A DNA stretch of 15,935 nt from DASRGL01 sp035651115. Lineage in GTDB: Bacteria; Armatimonadota; Chthonomonadetes; Chthonomonadales; Chthonomonadaceae. The translations under genes and the position numbers were made by a program. The notes under the pieces were generated by a model that was not told where the DNA came from, searched no databases, and was given only the letters and a program-made list of their open reading frames with translations. Below, in pieces: positions 14,438-15,935 of the stretch. The stretch's first letter is position 1; each line of letters opens with the position of its first letter. The DNA lies in NCBI GenBank assembly GCA_035651115.1, contig DASRGL010000190.1, positions 1 through 15,935 of the forward strand, written 5' to 3'.

Positions 14438-14467
14438 ATTATAGACGTTTCAGCAGCCTCTTGTCAA
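14438..14467 (-). promoter_or_regulatory. Perfect-consensus sigma-70 promoter of hrcA
   Basis: On the minus strand, TTGACA (14467-14462) and TATAAT (14443-14438) are separated by 18 bases. Predicted initiation near 14431 leaves a leader of about 60 nt with a ribosome site. No TTAGCACTC/GAGTGCTAA pair is present around it. Confidence 0.85.
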
Positions 14468-14570
14468 GCGAGCGGACGGCGGGACGACAGGGGAGAAAGC
14501 GTCTAAACCTATCAATAACTGTCAGTCTGGCGCAGGCAAAGCAGGCCGAAGGCCCCGGCTGCCGACCGGC

Positions 14571-15446
14571 TTATTGGGAAGCCGTCTGAAGTTCGGCATT
14601 CGCGGCGAGGCGCTGCCGCTCCGGCAGATGGGCAATCATTTCGGAGATCGTGACGAAGCGATACCCTCTGGCCCGCAGAGCCTCGAGAATGCGCGGGAGA
14701 GCGGCGGCGGTGGTCGGGTAGTCGTGCAGCAGGAGGATGCTGCCGTCTTCGGTGCGGCGCAGCGTCCGGTTGATGATGAAATCGGCGGATTCGGTCGGAT
14801 CGAAGTCGCGGGAGGCCGTCGTATAGCCGACGACGATATAGCCCAGATCTCTCGTGGCGCGCAGGACGGTCGCGTTGTAGCGCATACCGGGGGGGCGCAG
14901 CAGTTTGAGATGCTGGCCGGTGATGCGGCAGAAGGTGATGTCTACGTCGTTGATCTCGCGGTGCAGGGCGCGCGGGTTCAGAGAGATAAGGCGGTCGTGA
15001 TTGTAGGAGTGGTTGCCGATCTCATGACCTTCGGCGAGCGTGCGGCGCACCAGTTCCGGGTTCTCGGCCATCCGGCGTCCGACATCGAAAAAGGTGGCAT
15101 GTGCGCCGTACCGCTTGAGAATGTCCAGAATCTGGGCGCGGCTTTGAATGTGCGGGCCGTCGTCGAAGGTGAGCGCGATCTCCGGCTGCGCGCGCGTCCC
15201 GTGGAACAGGATTGCGTACTGCGCGTCGTACAGGTCGTCGCCGTGCAGGCGATGCCACCAGTAGACGGGGTTGAACGTCTGCCCCCATCCGATGGTGCGG
15301 TGTTCGTTGTACCAGTAGGCCCACGCGCCGAGGAGCAGCAGCGCGATGCCGATCCACGCGCGCCGGGCGCGCAGAGAGGAATAAAAACGGTGCAAGAAGG
15401 TTGGCGGGGTCGAGGCGAGGGGCGGCATGGGTACGGATTTCTGCAT
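14571..15446 (-). CDS. Membrane-anchored polysaccharide deacetylase (NodB / CE4 family)
   Basis: CE4 enzymes remove N- or O-acetyl groups from peptidoglycan, chitin or exopolysaccharide. The protein has 291 residues, with a basic N-terminus and one transmembrane segment (about 31-46, WIGIALLLLGAWAYWY), placing the catalytic domain outside the cytoplasmic membrane. The NodB motifs are in order: TFDDGP (93-98, catalytic base D95 and metal ligand D96), HSYNH (146-150, metal ligands H146 and H150), RPPGMRY (184-190) and LLLHD (238-242). All main catalytic residues are present, so it should be active on a metal-dependent basis. The substrate is unknown. No ribosome site precedes the ATG; the promoter places the transcript start at or next to it. 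It is divergent from the LacI-family gene. Confidence 0.9.
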   Translation of the reverse strand: MQKSVPMPPLASTPPTFLHRFYSSLRARRAWIGIALLLLGAWAYWYNEHRTIGWGQTFNPVYWWHRLHGDDLYDAQYAILFHGTRAQPEIALTFDDGPHIQSRAQILDILKRYGAHATFFDVGRRMAENPELVRRTLAEGHEIGNHSYNHDRLISLNPRALHREINDVDITFCRITGQHLKLLRPPGMRYNATVLRATRDLGYIVVGYTTASRDFDPTESADFIINRTLRRTEDGSILLLHDYPTTAAALPRILEALRARGYRFVTISEMIAHLPERQRLAANAELQTASQ

Positions 15447-15452
15447 AGAGAT

Positions 15453-15481
15453 ATTATAGTCCGCGCGCGCCGCCTTGTCAA
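15453..15481 (-). promoter_or_regulatory. Perfect-consensus promoter giving a leaderless deacetylase mRNA
   Basis: On the minus strand, TTGACA (15481-15476), a 17-base spacer and TATAAT (15458-15453) form an ideal promoter. Initiation six to seven bases downstream of the -10 box falls at or beside the ATG at 15446. Confidence 0.85.
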
Positions 15482-15550
15482 ATGGCGGAAGCTGGAACGG
15501 CAGCGAAGAGAGCGGTTATGAGCAGGCAGACGATATTTTTCAGAAAGTCC

Positions 15551-15579
15551 TTGACAATCGCGCCAAAGGACTCTACAAT
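15551..15579 (+). promoter_or_regulatory. Promoter of the LacI-family gene
   Basis: TTGACA (15551-15556) and TACAAT (15574-15579) have the optimal 17-base spacing. Transcription should start near 15586, about 80 bases before the ATG at 15668. The promoter is divergent from, and does not overlap, the deacetylase promoter. Confidence 0.8.
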
Positions 15580-15597
15580 AATCTCAACAGAATGTTC

Positions 15598-15607
15598 ACG
15601 TTAACGT
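15598..15607. promoter_or_regulatory. Candidate LacI-family operator
   Basis: The 10-bp perfect palindrome ACGTTAACGT lies about 12 bases downstream of the predicted start site of the LacI-family gene. A second small palindrome, AACGTT (15603-15608), overlaps it and has the central CG typical of many LacI-family operators. Autoregulation is a reasonable inference. Confidence 0.4.
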
Positions 15608-15667
15608 TCGCAACGCTGTAGCGACTGCACGCAGGCCGTTGCCCGGCAGCAAGGAGCTGCTTTCTCC

Positions 15668-15935
15668 ATGCCAAAGACACCCAGAGCGCGCAAGCCGACC
15701 GTGATAGATGTCGCCCGGGAGGCGGGGGTCTCGCACATGACGGTCTCCCGCGTCTTCAGCGGCCAGAACGCCGTCGCGGAACGCACGCGCGAACGCATCC
15801 TCGAGGTGGCGCGGCAGTTGGGGTATCGCCCTAACCATGTGGCGCGCAGCCTGGTGCGCGCACGGACGCGTACGCTCGGCCTGATGCTGGATGATAGCCT
15901 CTGGTTCGGGCAGGCCCTGGGAAGCGTGGAGGCGA
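15668..15935 (+). CDS. LacI-family transcriptional regulator, N-terminal part only
   Basis: The first 89 residues are visible before the window ends. They contain the LacI-type helix-turn-helix (PTVIDVAREAGVSHMTVSRVFSG), the hinge region (ERTRERILEVARQLGYRPNHVARSLV) and the start of the sugar-binding-protein-like core (RTLGLML). Such regulators bind palindromic operators and usually respond to a sugar or sugar derivative. AAGGAG at 15651-15656 supports the ATG at 15668, at 11-base spacing. The effector and targets lie outside the view; the divergent polysaccharide deacetylase gene is one candidate target. LacI-family genes are abundant in Armatimonadota genomes. Confidence 0.93.
   Translation, partial: MPKTPRARKPTVIDVAREAGVSHMTVSRVFSGQNAVAERTRERILEVARQLGYRPNHVARSLVRARTRTLGLMLDDSLWFGQALGSVEA

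Noticed and set aside
14373..14570. CIRCE operator upstream of hrcA
   Set aside because: No TTAGCACTC or GAGTGCTAA half-site was seen on either strand.
1..15935. tRNA or rRNA genes
   Set aside because: No cloverleaf with a GTTCGA-type T-loop and acceptor stem, and no rRNA-like segment, was recognised by eye; a tRNAscan or Infernal run would settle this.

Overview
The window looks like chromosomal DNA from a GC-rich, free-living bacterium, most likely a member of the Armatimonadota. The best clue is the pseudopilin-like protein at 3876-4703. Its N-terminus (FTLIELLVVIAIIAILAAIL, then FPVFAQAREKAR) and its C-terminal H-X9-DG motif are typical of the large DUF1559-like families of Armatimonadota and Planctomycetes-type bacteria. 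A LacI regulator, a Uma2 protein and Ig-like exported proteins fit the same group. This assignment is inference from recalled family traits; no search was run.

Layout. (1) 1-3552, plus strand: the 3' part of sucA and all of sucB, the E1 and E2 subunits of 2-oxoglutarate dehydrogenase, overlapping by 11 bp. (2) 3553-4953, plus strand: a consensus-like promoter, a leader carrying a terminator hairpin with a competing hairpin, the pseudopilin gene, a 58-residue membrane protein coupled to it, and a very strong 18-bp hairpin. (3) 4954-5762: an AT-richer island with one small exported orphan gene. Its stop codon sits inside an 8-bp direct repeat flanking an 82-bp palindromic MITE-like insertion; a terminator follows. 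(4) 5852-7397, minus strand: an exported protein with an Ig-like repeat and a small 80-residue protein. (5) 7398-9469: a divergent intergenic region with a perfect 29-bp direct repeat, then a membrane-bound HisKA_2 histidine kinase on the plus strand. (6) 9470-9711: a convergent region dominated by a 133-bp imperfect palindrome. (7) 14372 down to 9712, minus strand: hrcA, grpE, glmM, a Uma2-family gene and a ThuA-like gene, reading as one transcription direction from a perfect-consensus promoter. (8) 14571-15446, minus: a NodB-type polysaccharide deacetylase, apparently on a leaderless mRNA, divergent from a LacI-family regulator that runs off the right edge.

How the genes fit together. SucA and SucB carry out the decarboxylation and succinyl-transfer steps of the TCA cycle; the E3 gene is not in view. 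The heat-shock repressor HrcA and co-chaperone GrpE are linked to GlmM (UDP-GlcNAc precursor synthesis) rather than to dnaK/dnaJ, and no CIRCE operator is visible. The hrcA-grpE spacer is rich in RNA structure. The pseudopilin, Ig-like protein, exported orphan and deacetylase point to an elaborate cell surface. The window holds no CRISPR array, recognisable defence system, transposase or RNA gene. The most unusual content is non-coding: two palindromic elements, the 29-bp repeats, and two leaders with alternative pairing.
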